This document shows positions 11,379 to 22,677 of a stretch of 64,000 nucleotides of DNA, piece by piece (within the stretch, counting starts at the first letter, position 1; each line of letters begins with the position of its first letter). The stretch comes from Corbicula japonica. Taxonomy: Eukaryota; Mollusca; Bivalvia; Venerida; Cyrenidae. Location of the stretch: positions 8,370,001 through 8,434,000 of the forward strand of contig JAZAYU010000012.1 of NCBI GenBank assembly GCA_038501625.1. The letters are read 5' to 3'. The notes below the pieces were generated by a model that was not told the origin of the DNA, did no database searches, and was given only the letters and a program-made list of their open reading frames with translations. Both the position numbers and the translations under genes were made by a program.

Positions 11379-11463
11379 GTGTGGTCAAAGCCAAGCCAAG
11401 GTCATGCATGCCTTAAACAAGTTGTTCAAGGTATGCATGTCGGCGCCTAGGCTTCGACCACAC
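11379..11463. other. 85-nt imperfect hairpin
   Basis: The arm GTGTGGTCAAAGCC pairs with GGCTTCGACCACAC (8 pairs, one mismatch, 5 pairs). Further in, CATGCATGCCTT pairs with AAGGTATGCATG over 12 bp including one G-U, closing a 13-nt loop (AAACAAGTTGTTC). An asymmetric internal loop of about 10 nt separates the two helices. Length and shape resemble a miRNA precursor, but a decayed small foldback element would look the same. Confidence 0.45.
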
Positions 11464-12282
11464 AGTGGGCATGCATTAAGACATGTGAACATGTCATGTC
11501 CATTATTCTAATTGGAAAAGAAAAATGTACACCATAGCTTTCTTTTTCTGAATCGGGCTAGGGCATTTTAAATGGGGAAAAATTTGTCATTTTTTACAAT
11601 TTTGGGAATTTCAAATTTCTTAAAAAAGATTTTCACCAGCATTTGATTAACTAGTCAGTTAATAGAACACAAACCAAAATTTAATGAATTGAGTCATTAA
11701 TATGATAGTTATAAATATTAAGTTAATAACTGAGTATACATATTTTTTTTTACTTGCTCATGTTGGCAATTTCTATCGACATTTGGGAGTAAAACACCCC
11801 AAATGAGTATAAAAACACTGCAGTTTACAAGGTTATGATATAAATATATTTGAAATTAATAGCATTAATTAACAAGGGAATTCAAGAACTATAGTTTGCT
11901 AGGCACTAGGTTAACCCTTAACATTATTGTGAAGTATATACATTACATATATTTACATTGGAAATTGTTTAGTGATGTATCGAGGTCCCCAGTGTACACA
12001 TAACCTTGAATGACAGTCGTGCCTAGGGGATTTATTGTTTAATTTACACTGCAAACATGTACCCAACTTAAGAAGGCTACTCAGTCTTTACTTTAATTCC
12101 AAGACTGAACATTAATGACTATATTATGGCAAATTTGAATGTTAAGAGGCATTTATCATTATCAACAGACCCATCTTTAAAGTCATCCTATTCACATTCT
12201 AAATAAACCCCAGGAAAAAAAACACTTGTCATAACAGTTGTTTAAATATTTGTCTGTATGTTGTTTTTATACTTTAGACTAT

Positions 12283-12385
12283 TTCTGACCAATTGGCAAC
12301 AAGTGTAGATACAGATCAGATGGCATTAATGCGCCGGCTTATCTAATATGGATCTATACTGGTTGCACATGTGAAAAAACTCTTA
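12283..12385. repeat. Family B half copy
   Basis: Only the hinge end (TTTCTGACCAATTGGCAAC) and the second hairpin (AGTGTAGATACAGATCAGAT to ATGGATCTATACTGG, then TTGCACATGTG) remain. Confidence 0.65.
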
Positions 12386-13439
12386 TTTTATAATGTATAT
12401 TAAACCTGTATATTGATATAGATTTAAATATAGACAGATAACTCTGTTTGGACTGGTAAGTTTTGCATAAATTTATTTGTTATATACAAGTTATCTCCCT
12501 TTCTTCTTTCTTCAAAATTTTAAAGATGAAGAAATCTGATAACTCTGCAATTTAAGCATTCCATAATTACAGCTTTAAAAGAGATTTTTACCAAAAGATA
12601 ACATTGTAACACAAAGGCTCTTGTTTGTTCTAATGGGGCTATTTTCTTTTCATGTAACAATTAGCAGTGTACATTTGTTTTATGCTCAGTGAACAACAAA
12701 CAAAAAATAAACATGTGATAGTATTTTAAATTTTGAGGCCTGTTTTACACGACTTGGTATGTATACATGTCAAAGTTCGATAAAATCTCTGAAAGGTTAC
12801 TTTCATATATTTACATGTCTTGTTATTCAAAGAATGAGCCCCCCTGTGACTGTAATAAACATGTTCTTGTCATATTAAAACTGTTTTATTGTCAATTGTA
12901 AAAATTGCAACTTGAAATAAAAGAGGATTATCCTTAACTTATCCAATTTGAATTATAATAAAATGGCAATTACATTTTAGGTTTGTCTTATTTGTTCCTA
13001 TTGTTTGATGGTGAAGTTAGTACAAATTTGATTGCCAAGTAAGACAAAATTAAGGCTCTTTTTCATAGTTATGAGAAACAAAGTTGAGGAGGTCACTTGG
13101 AAAGCCTTTTTATTAATCACTTAACCTGGTCATTTTTTTTGTTTCTTAACTTGGTCATTTAATGTTTTTGACCATAATTCTGTGGTTTCATTTTATTTCG
13201 CTTAATTTTTGTTTATTTTACACTTTGGCCAGTGTGCGAATTTAAAACCTAAGCTAAAATTTATCATACATTAGTGTTTAAGCAAAAAATGTAATGAGAA
13301 TTAAAGTAATTTGAGCAGGTCACAATTTAAGAAATAGTATCGTTGTCATCTCATTTTTTCAGCAATTGTTTTACAACATTAATTGACATGTTACAACATA
13401 AAAAAGGTAAGCAAAGTGACATGCCAGTTATGTTACATC

Positions 13440-13712
13440 ATTCTGTGCCATCTGATCTTGATCTACACTGCTTCTTGGTCAGCAATAACCCATTTTTGTA
13501 GAGATACACCTTTATTGCTAGGGCGAACAGTTTAGATCCAGATCAGCCGGCACATCCGTGCCGTCTGATCAGGATCTAAACTGTTCGCTTTTTGATTCAT
13601 TAGGTTATTTCTGACCAAAATGCGACCAGTGCAGATCCTGATCAGACGGCACAGATCTACACTGGTCGCACATGCGTAAAAATGCGTATCTGTCCAGGAA
13701 AGGGATAACCTT
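13440..13712. repeat. Family B: partial copy plus a young full copy
   Basis: Bases 13440-13498 are a fragment in which the hinge reads as an inverted form (GGTCAGCAATAACCC). Bases 13500-13712 form a nearly complete copy of a low-divergence subfamily with GGGCGAACAGTTTAGATCC and CCGGCACATCCGTGCCGTCT, almost identical to the copy at 44266. In this copy the second hairpin has lost about 20 bp between CACAGAT and CTACACTGG, consistent with slippage at the short direct repeat GAT. Confidence 0.8.
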
Positions 13713-14156
13713 GAGTAACTTGAATGCACAGATACTTAAGATAATTAGATAAAAGTACTTTCTTTGGAGTTTTTTTAACTCAGATGAACAACCAAGTTGT
13801 GTATTTTTCATAACAAAACATAAACTTTATTAGCATGAATCGGCATACGGCAAATTTACAGCCATGGAGTAAGTAAATATAATAAAGATAATAGACATGT
13901 AAAAAGCGTACTTGGGCAGCAGAGCTTAAACCTTAATAATACTATTTACAATAAATAACATCAGTGTGCCTTAAGGGCAGGCACAACTGAAGTGTTTAAT
14001 CAAAGCGCTGAAAGCGTTGAAATACTGGCGCGCTGGTTGAATCGAACATGCCCTGCACAGATATCATTACTGTAAACATATGAAACTATGTGTGATTTTT
14101 TCGTTAAACTTTGTGACAGTTACTATCATCAACATTAGCAAATAATTCTGTATATT

Positions 14157-14262
14157 CAGGGATTTCAATAGATGCAGGTACTTGTATTTTGATGCAAGGA
14201 AATTAGGTTTTCCACTTTTTTTTCACCTGAATCTTAGGCGGGGGTCTTTTTGATGCAGAAGC
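14157..14262. repeat. Dispersed repeat F, copy 2
   Basis: It shares GATTTCAATAGATGCAGGTA, TTGTATTTTGATGCAAGGAA and GTCTTTTTGATGC with 2788-2893. It lies about 550 bp beyond the 3' end of the hAT remnant; whether it belonged to that element cannot be decided here. Confidence 0.5.
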
Positions 14263-14813
14263 GTATGATTAGTGGTTAAATTTTGCTAGAATAACGATGA
14301 TCAGGCTCCGCCACAACTGAGTATTGTCAACAATGAAATGCACAAGGCTCACGTACCTTAAGAGACTGAAACAGTTACAATCTTAATTTTTACGTCGATC
14401 GCAACAATGCATTAACAAAAATATTCGCCAACTTACTGACGGTCTCCCCAGGATTTTTGGAAGGGTTGTCGCTGGATATTTCGTGGATATAAGCTCGCGA
14501 AACCTCATTTTTTAACTATCATTTTATACAATTTTATATTTGTACCAAAGTTTACTGCAAAAACTGTATATAGTACATAGATGTTTTTTTTATCTCTTTA
14601 GAGCCAAGAAAGGTACAAAGTTAAAAAACATAAATAATGTGAAACAATGTGTAAACAGTATGTCAACATGTGTTTTAATAACATAAACTGATCTGATCTC
14701 ATCAAGTTACAATGCCAACTATATACTCTGTATAGTTAGTTTTTCACCTTCATTGTCCAAGATATCTCACACATATCAAACTCAGTGTTTCATTACAACT
14801 GACAGAATTAGGA

Positions 14814-14999
14814 TTAAACTTTCAGAAGCCTCTTTTCTTCTTGGGCCCAAGCGCTGACTGCCTTATTATAATCAAACTTCAGTACATCAGGACCTTCCAT
14901 GGATATCATTAACAATGAATTTAATGTTGAATTGTTAAGCCTGCTTCTAAGCTTAGTCTTCACTCTTGATAAAGTGGAAAAACCCCACTCACAATCTGA
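14814..14999 (-). pseudogene. hAT-superfamily transposase, C-terminal dimerisation domain fragment
   Basis: Read on the minus strand, a 61-codon frame runs SDCEWGFSTLSRVKTKLRSR, then LNNSTLNSLLMISMEGPD, then FDYNKAVSAWAQEEKRLLKV and a stop at 14814-14816. Conserved positions are the (E)-x-GFS-x-x-x-R-x-K-T-x-L-R-x-R-L helix, the LN-x-L...I-x-x-EGP segment and the FD-x-x-x-A-V-x-x-W ending, typical of the hAT family dimerisation domain in KIAA1586/ZNF862-like proteins. The frame starts immediately after TTAATTTAATTTCAG, a plausible 3' splice site, so this looks like the last exon of an intron-containing transposase gene. The catalytic core is missing. It lies within the host intron in antisense orientation. 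Confidence 0.8.
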
Positions 15000-15360
15000 A
15001 ATTAAATTAATTTACGATACCAGTAAACATATAGATAGCTTCACATATATAAAAATAATATCATAATAGGTATTCAGTTAACACAAACAGGTATAATAAA
15101 TTATGTAGTGCACCCCAAGAACCTGGTTTAAACCCCTAGTAGCAAATTATTTTGCTACTGACTGTTCCAAGGCGCTAACCCATACGGTTCCCCTTTTTTA
15201 TTAAACAATCAACAAACAAATCATTTATTTTCCTCTCTTCTTTTTGCTGCAGGGGAGGCTGTGTTTTATGAGTGTGGCGATTCCTGATATGCATATTTCC
15301 CTTTTTATATATAGTAGCATGAAATTGAGTTATTTTATTTATTTAATGCAAGTCACAAGG

Positions 15361-15708
15361 CTAAGTAAATATATATAAAAAAACATTGCCAACTTCTTGC
15401 AACCAGAAGTAGACTTTCTTCCACTTAGGATCGACACCTGACTGGATCGAACTGGCTGTTCGAGGTAGCCGGCGTTGATTCAGTGTCTCGGCATGTTGGG
15501 GTACCGCGTCCGGCGTCGGAGTAATTTCACGACGTGAAGGGGTACTTGGCGTCGTAAGAGTCGCTCTTGAAGGGCTATCCGGAAATGATCTCGATCTCAT
15601 TTCTAGAATTTTGAAGTTCAGAATGCCCGATGGAGTTGGCATCAGCCTCACAAGGCCGGTTTCTCTTGAAATAAGATAGAATTGACGAGTCGTCGTTCTT
15701 TCGCGCAT
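15361..15708 (-). pseudogene. Putative N-terminal exon of the same hAT-like gene
   Basis: A 115-codon frame on the minus strand starts MRERTTTRQFYLI and passes through a Ser/Thr/Pro-rich linker (RATLTTPSTPSRREITPTPD). It ends with SGVDPKWKKVYFWLQEVGN, where the sequence becomes A/T-rich and noncoding (near 15375). The D-P-K-W-K-x-x-Y-x-W-L segment matches the start of the TTF/BED-like zinc-finger region of KIAA1586/ZNF862-type hAT proteins, in which the next residues would carry the first Cys pair. No Cys pair follows, and only about 360 bp separate this exon from the C-terminal fragment. The locus therefore appears internally deleted. Homology is inferred from a short motif, so confidence is moderate. 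Confidence 0.5.
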
Positions 15709-15979
15709 GCATACTTGAAAATGTGTCCGACGAAAATGAACTGATCGTTACGATGATAGCGCAGTAAAATGCCACAGAATGTATTTCTTTTGCAATTTAA
15801 GTTCTAAATGCAACTTGCCAATAGATTTGTTTAAAACAATTCCATTATCGCACAATTATTTTCATACATGTATACAGTACAATTTTCGAAGTGTTTGTCT
15901 TCTAATCACAGAACTAAGAATAACCAAATAATTACTCATGATCGCATCTCATTTAAATCATTGAACATTATGTTAAACA

Positions 15980-16400
15980 CACCGGGTTCCGCTATTAATT
16001 GAGAATATCAAGAGTCAACAGAGCCAAAATACGATCAAACGACACCGACAGACTTGCGAATTCACCACGTGGAGAGGCGGAGTTATCCAGCTGATAGTAA
16101 AGAAATCGATTGTGATTGGTCAAATCGCCCATTGCTTAACCTTGAATGAGGTGTGTATTGAAAAGCGACCTGTGTTTACAATGCAAGAAACAGAAAATTA
16201 TGACATGTCGATTTTGAATAAACGGATGTCGGCGAATTTAACACTTGTTGGAAATAGATCAAAGCTTGTTAACGGTTGTCTGGGGAGAACACTGGGACCC
16301 GGCCCGGTCCTTGTTAGCCGAGCAAAATCTCGATCCACAACTACTCCAACCTAACCAAAATGGCAACCCACGCTATCTCCCGCTTGTCACGTGACTGATT
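15980..16400. promoter_or_regulatory. CpG-rich promoter-like patch with two CACGTG boxes
   Basis: Between the hAT-like N-terminal exon and the gap, the sequence becomes CpG-rich compared with the AT-rich surroundings. It contains CACGTG at 16066-16071, an inverted CCAAT box (GATTGGTCAAAT) around 16114, and a perfect palindromic GTCACGTGAC at 16386-16395, the core of CLEAR/USF-type E-boxes. It could be the old promoter of the minus-strand transposase gene or of something hidden by the gap. No start site can be assigned from sequence. Confidence 0.3.
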
Positions 16401-16861
16401 TGTTTTTAATCGTTCTTTTAATATCCTTTCCTTGCGAATCACAACATTAAATTGTTTTCTTGTTTTTATTTGTAGAATTATCTTTCAAAGTTCGCATTCC
16501 TTCTCGAAATATTTGTATTTTCTTAAAATGCACTACTTTTTATGCCACACAACTACGAAATCTTTCAGGCGTAACTAAACTACTCATTCATATCCAGTTG
16601 CTTGTTCACTGCCGTAGCTGGTCATGATTTCACTCTACATTGTCCGATGGAATTTTTGGCATGGATGCTCCAAAATTACACGGAAACTTACTATCAATCG
16701 CTCAGAATTCGTGGAATGGTGTGCTGCATTGTGCTTCACACTTGTGCAGAACATTTCGGCCTGCTCTCGCGGTGACCACTTACTTGATACGCTCTCGTGG
16801 TCGCAATGATACACCCGAAGTTCAGGACTGCGCGTCGCAGAGTTCACAGCATCGTTAGTAA

Positions 16862-16887
16862 AATACTGGCGCATGCGCGCCAGTATT
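16862..16887. repeat. 11-bp perfect inverted repeat at the gap edge
   Basis: AATACTGGCGC and GCGCCAGTATT flank a 4-nt centre ATGC, and the assembly gap begins two bases later. A related TACTGGCGCGC string occurs at about 14022-14033. Strong hairpins commonly stop sequencing or assembly, which may explain the position of the gap. Confidence 0.7.
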
Positions 16888-16888
16888 A

Positions 16889-17388
16889 NNNNNNNNNNNN
16901 NNNNNNNNNNNNNNNNNNNNNNNNNNNNNNNNNNNNNNNNNNNNNNNNNNNNNNNNNNNNNNNNNNNNNNNNNNNNNNNNNNNNNNNNNNNNNNNNNNNN
17001 NNNNNNNNNNNNNNNNNNNNNNNNNNNNNNNNNNNNNNNNNNNNNNNNNNNNNNNNNNNNNNNNNNNNNNNNNNNNNNNNNNNNNNNNNNNNNNNNNNNN
17101 NNNNNNNNNNNNNNNNNNNNNNNNNNNNNNNNNNNNNNNNNNNNNNNNNNNNNNNNNNNNNNNNNNNNNNNNNNNNNNNNNNNNNNNNNNNNNNNNNNNN
17201 NNNNNNNNNNNNNNNNNNNNNNNNNNNNNNNNNNNNNNNNNNNNNNNNNNNNNNNNNNNNNNNNNNNNNNNNNNNNNNNNNNNNNNNNNNNNNNNNNNNN
17301 NNNNNNNNNNNNNNNNNNNNNNNNNNNNNNNNNNNNNNNNNNNNNNNNNNNNNNNNNNNNNNNNNNNNNNNNNNNNNNNNNNNNNNNN
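16889..17388. other. 500-base assembly gap (N run)
   Basis: Exactly 500 undefined bases; the round length indicates a placeholder. Any frame crossing it is meaningless. CpG-rich sequence on its left (16600-16888) gives way to AT-rich sequence on its right, so the missing DNA may include one edge of the CpG-rich block. Confidence 0.98.
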
Positions 17389-18581
17389 TAACTGTCTTGG
17401 AGATTTCGGCCAGAAAGTTGAAAATTATCATGCAACTACCCTAAAACTGCCACAAACAAACTCCCTTTCTGGAAATAGTGCATGCATTCCTGGCATTATG
17501 TCATCACGCCAGCTGCCCCCAGTTCCCTATTCAAATGCTTATGGTTAGGTCTTTAAATTGTTACTATTTTTCAATACGATAATCACTGAAGTTGATCAAA
17601 GATATGATGGAATATTTATCTTGATGTTGTCTTGGATTAGTTCAAAAATCAGGTCATAAAACAAAAAGCTTTGTCACCTAAGTGCAGATCAAAAGGAAAC
17701 TTTGTTTACTCTCTTGAGTTCATCTTTAAGTCAAGATGTTCACTGCAGGTACTTTCGTGAAAAGCTATGAAATTACCCCGTTGACATGATGGTTTCTCAC
17801 TTTTTCTGCAGTTCCTATGTACTTCCGGACCAAGTTTTTGAGTTGGCAACCCAGATAAACCAGTTTAAAGAAAATTCTAAAAATAGAATCTCTCCAAACC
17901 TAAAAACACATGCTTTGTTGTGCAAAGAAAATAGTTCCTAATTCTGTTACCTTTAGTTCTAAAAGCCAAACATCTTTTTCTGTTAGTAAGTTGATTGTTG
18001 CTTTGTGAACAAAGTTTTCATGTAAGCATATTGACAGGTAGAGCATGCAGAGAAATAAACTGTACTTTAATATACATCAAATAGTTCGGTGTTTATGTTG
18101 ACCCCTCAGTAGCTCAGTGCTTTGATTTACTAAGTACTCCATGTTACAACAGTATTGTCAGTGCTTTGATTTACTATAGACTCCATGTTACAAAATAACA
18201 AAAGCCTTTATCATGGTTTCCTTGTCCTCTTTTAATGATTACAAGTTTACAGTTACTAATGATAGTTTACAGTTTCTATGGATACAATTTACCTGATGTT
18301 GGAATTAATCAACTCTCCATCTCCATAACAGGAATTCAATCAGTTCACAAGAATTTTACCAGACTGTTTGAAGTAAAAAATGTAGGATTATTTAATGATG
18401 CCAAAGTGTTTTCAATCTTATCGGTAAACTTGGTTGACAATTTTTTGAAGTTGGACATAAAAGTTGGGAACCTTTGTTGCTTTTATATAATGGTTAGTGT
18501 TTTCAATTTACAGTACATCATCATTCTGTAAGTAGAAGGCTTCATGATATACAAATTTAGTTTCAGTAGCAAATTTAACAC

Positions 18582-18795
18582 TGTTCTCCATTGGATACGG
18601 CAGTTGGATAACATTGTAGATCCAGATCAGCTGGCACATTCAATTCTGTATGATCAGGATCTACACTGTTTGCATTTTGATTCATTAGGTTAATTCCGAC
18701 CAAGAAATGACCAGTGTAAATATCTGTGCCAACTGATATATATCTAACTAGTCGCACAAGTGATAAAACCCATATAAATGGAGTGAAGGATTAAA
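18582..18795. repeat. Family B full-length copy
   Basis: Left end CTCCATTGGATACGGC; first hairpin CATTGTAGATCCAGATCAGC to CAGGATCTACACTGTTTGC; hinge TGATTCATTAGGTTAATTCC; right end CCATATAAATGGAGTGAAGG. The second hairpin is damaged, with TATATATCTAACT in place of the usual right arm. Confidence 0.8.
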
Positions 18796-18949
18796 TTAGT
18801 ACATTGTTTATACTAATACGGAAATCATTTCATGTCTAAGGTTTCTCCTGTAAGCTGCTGCTCTGGTAGATAATTCATTTATTGTCTCATAGGGCAGATG
18901 TGATATTACAGATGATTGTCATTGAAAATCTTTTTTCCCCTTTCCTCCT

Positions 18950-19240
18950 TTAATACAGCTTTATGGCAAGGGCAAACAGTGTAGATCCAGATCAGCTGGC
19001 AAATCTGTGCCTTCTGATCGGGATCTGCACTGTTTGCTTTTTGATTTATTAGGTTATTTCTGACCTTAAAGTGAACAGTGTAGATCCTGATCACCTGGCA
19101 CCGATCAAGATTTACACTGTTTGATTATAGATTTATTAGGTTATTTCTGACCATTGTAGATCCAGATCAGATGGCACTTATGTGCATGCAAATAAGGTTG
19201 CTAATGTGATCAAATGCATATCTCCGGAGTAAATGGTTAC
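18950..19240. repeat. Family B copy with three hairpin/hinge modules
   Basis: Two hinge segments (TTATTAGGTTATTTCTGACC at about 19046 and again at about 19133) separate three GTAGATCC-bearing modules instead of two. The right end is CTCCGGAGTAAATGGTTAC. This suggests duplication of a module inside the element. Confidence 0.75.
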
Positions 19241-20227
19241 TGTGACATCAGGGCATGTTGATTAGATGGACAGTAATTTTTTTCTTTGATGCTAGAAGCA
19301 ATTTTCCTCACCAGGTAAATTTCAAACTGCGCAACCAATTCTTCAGATGACCAAAGAAATATTTGCATTATTTGCATACAGTGATACACTTAAGAGTTGT
19401 CTCATAAGTTTTGATTATTCTGCCTGTCCTAACAATTGTCAAGTCGATGTTGCGAGAAGCTTGCATGGGCGGAGAGCCCGGTGCCTTTCACATTGTGGTC
19501 AGACCACAGGTGCCCACGCTCCAGTGGGTGAAATTAACCTTTTCTTGTATTAATTTAATGGATTGGATTAGCGGATTGGGATTATAGGCTTTTGGATCAT
19601 TGGAATATAAAATTATAGAGACATGCTTATTAATTGCGAAAAGCTTATCCCCAATACGTTAGAAAAGAATAAAGACCCTCTCCTGATCAATCGTCATTAA
19701 GGCTAATCCGTGGATATATTTGACACCATGTTTTGGCATTTTGTGTATGGTAACATAGGTCATTGGAGTCTTTCTGTAACATTAATACAATGTTTTCATA
19801 TACAGTTTATCAACGTTTGGATCATAGTTTACAAAAGGAATGAGGTCATAACATTAAACTTGAAGTCCATTCCACAATTGGAAATTTAAAATTACTGTTT
19901 AAGTTTAAATAAAAAAAAAATGATTCGGGATAATTTGAGTGATGGCATATTTGTTGAAGAAAAATGAAAGTGGATTACAGTGAGAATTGATCAACAAAGT
20001 TTAGTAAAATATGTTGGATATTATTTGATGGAGATGTTTCACACGTAAAGTTTTAATTTTCTACGATGGATCTGTTTCGCAGAGGGAGCCTGCAACTGGA
20101 CAATAGGCTGCGGGGTTTTCAAACTGTTGAGAAAAAAATGGGGCTGATGAATATCGGAACATTTGTTCATCTTAAACGGTAGGATATTGGTGAAAAGCAG
20201 AGCTGAAAAGCTCAAATACAAGATGTC

Positions 20228-20460
20228 AAGTTAACTCCTTACTTGACGGATATGGCTTTTATTCCATGTGTGACCAGTGTAGATCCAGATCAGCCTGCAC
20301 AAATGTGCAGTTGGATTAGAATCTATACTGCTTGCTTCTAATTGTCAGAAATATCTAACAAAAATTTAAAGGTTCACATTGTAGATCCTGATCAGACTGC
20401 ATGGATGTGCAGGCTGATCTGAATCTACAAAGGTCACCTAGGGATGTAAGGAAAACCCAA
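20228..20460. repeat. Family B full-length copy, diverged
   Basis: It begins TTAACTCCTTACTTGACGGA and carries AGTGTAGATCCAGATCAGCC, a rearranged hinge (TGTCAGAAATATCTAAC) and ATTGTAGATCCTGATCAGAC. The right terminal repeat is eroded. Confidence 0.75.
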
Positions 20461-21511
20461 TGAAGAAAATGGCTAAAATACTGCATGATCCTTTGAATTA
20501 ATTAAAAAAGTTTTAACTTTCATTTAATATTATTGATTTATGAACCTTATCAAATGGTCTCCAAGCTGTAGAGAAAATATTGGCTAGTTAATGTACAGTT
20601 GAAACAGTTGGAAACTGGTGACAAAAAATGAAAAACTTATTAAAGATACACATTTATTTTAAAAATAAATAGGATGTTTAGTGTCAGAAAACGCCTTTGA
20701 AAGTTAAATCCAGCAGGGAGCAAAAAACTTACATCCTCAAAGGTTCTAAAAATTTCACTTTGATTTATTATTAATGATGTTTCTGTGTTCATAGATGAAG
20801 ATTTCTACAATTATCTAGAAAATCTGGATCTGCAGTGTGTTTAATGAATTCAAACTCGTCAGACTGGATTTCAGTGTTTTTTTTCAAAAGTGGTAGATAA
20901 CATCTGCGTTCCTTTTACAATAATTCTGTTTCATTCGGTTCTTTCAGATCTTAAACTGGGGTTTTCGGTTAAATTATATGCTTTAGTTTAATATTTGACG
21001 ATCTAAATACGGAGGTTAATGTTGACATTGAAGATTTGAATGAAGTGCATTCCAAAATGCATGTCTAATTGTGAAAGATAGTTGTGTATACAAGGGATTT
21101 TATAAAAGCAAATTAGGCAAACACTTTGGTACTAGTTTTTTCGTGGTTGATACCATTGAAAAAATTAAAATTTCGGTATCGTTTAAGATTGTTTGGTAGA
21201 CAAAGTTTGTGTACATTTTGGCACACAGCCTTCGATATTTTATCATTATCTTCGAGATCTGAAGAATTGGAAGGATAAATAAAATATTTTGATTCGCTCG
21301 TCTGACAGCAGTCTTGAAATTTACAGATTACATGTTTTTAATGCATATAACTTTTATCAGTGGAATTTTGAATTTTAAATGATTTATCTGAGTGTAAAGG
21401 ATATGTAATAAAAAACTACAGGTAAAATATGTTATTTTATAAATTATAATGTCATGGAAGAGAAATAATTAATTTTGGGTTGTTAAGAAAAGTTCTTAAC
21501 ATGTTGTAATG

Positions 21512-21738
21512 GTACTTTCCGTTTACTTCATGGGATATGGCTGTTATCCCATGGGTAAACAGTGTAAAAATCTGTGCCATCTGATCAGGATCTGCACTGT
21601 TCTTTTAGATTCATGAGGTTATTTCTGACCAAGAATTGAACAGTGTAAATCCTGATCAGATGGCACAGATGTGTCAGCTGATCTGGATCTACACTGTTTG
21701 TCCAATGATAAAAGTCATATATATGGATTAGGGTTAAA
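21512..21738. repeat. Family B full-length copy
   Basis: Left end TTTACTTCATGGGATATGGC; hinge AGATTCATGAGGTTATTTCT; intact second hairpin TGTAAATCCTGATCAGATGG through GATCTGGATCTACACTG; right end TATATGGATTAGGGTTAAA. Confidence 0.82.
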
Positions 21739-22433
21739 TGCAAAAATGGCCTATTGGCAAAAAATTCTCTTAGTTGGCCTAATGTGATTAATTGCCAATT
21801 AATACTAATTGCCTAAAAACTGAGCATGGACATCCAGTATATTGTGTACTTAATGTATGTGTAGCTAAATAACTATAAAGCCATTTATGTTTATGTTGTT
21901 GTTTCTTGTTTGACCAGCATTGTTGAATGAATCATCCTATTCTAAATACGTAGATGTAAAATGCATGTCGACCTGACAGAAAGTGCAGTCATGTTCGGAA
22001 AGAAAAATACACGTATGTTTGCCAGAGGAAGACCGCTTCATCCCAACAACTGAACTATTTAGCATAAACTTATCATTTAGTTTGTTTCTGTGGAATTAAT
22101 TTGTTTTAAATTTGTGGCACTTTGAAGTGTTGTTTAGGTGTTAATTAGAATTTTTGAAGTTTTCCTGACTCCATAGTGCTGTAATGGGCATGTGATATTC
22201 TCTCAAAAACTAAACAAATGATTGCATCTCTAAAACTGAAGTTTTACAAGTAAACGGAATTTGTTTTAAGATATTAAGCAAAATGACTTTACTCTCCGAA
22301 ATCTTTTCGATTAAATTTTACAGCATTTCAGTGGTTGAATAAATCTAACTGGAGTCATTTCCTATTAATGGAATTTCAACATATCACTTGTGATTACGTA
22401 AGAACTTAGTTTGTAGAACATTCTTAAATACAG

Positions 22434-22677
22434 TTAACCCTTTCCTTCATATATACGCCTTTTTTATGCATGTGTGACCAGTGTAGATCCAGATCAGCCG
22501 GCACATCCTTGCCGTCTGATCAGGATCTGCACTGGTCGTATTTTGGTCAGAAATAACCTAATGAATCAAAAAGCGAACAGTTAAGATCCAGATCAGACAG
22601 CACGAATGTGCCGGCTGATCTGGATCTAAACTGTTTGCCCTTGGCAATTAAGGTGTGTCTATGAAGGAAAGAGTTAA
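22434..22677. repeat. Family B full-length copy with both terminal repeats
   Basis: This is one of the best-preserved copies. TAACCCTTTCCTTCATATAT opens it and GTCTATGAAGGAAAGAGTTA closes it as an imperfect inverted repeat. The hairpins carry CCGGCACATCCTTGCCGTCT and ATGTGCCGGCTGATCTGG. The hinge is in the inverted sense (GTCAGAAATAACCTAATGAA). Confidence 0.85.

Noticed and set aside
13532..13811. Minus-strand frames with LDPDQTARMCRLIWI-type peptides, and similar ones at 18575, 34492, 35077, 46651, 55215 and elsewhere
   Set aside because: All are translations of Family B hairpins, in many loci and frames, with no independent coding signal.
16635..17444. Long frames of 170-266 residues on both strands
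   Set aside because: Most of their length is the undefined gap. The real flank (for example AVNSATRSPELRVYHCDHES on the minus strand) has no recognisable family.
18235..18531. 98-residue plus-strand frame
   Set aside because: AT-rich, hydrophobic by composition, no splice-compatible edges and no recognisable motif.
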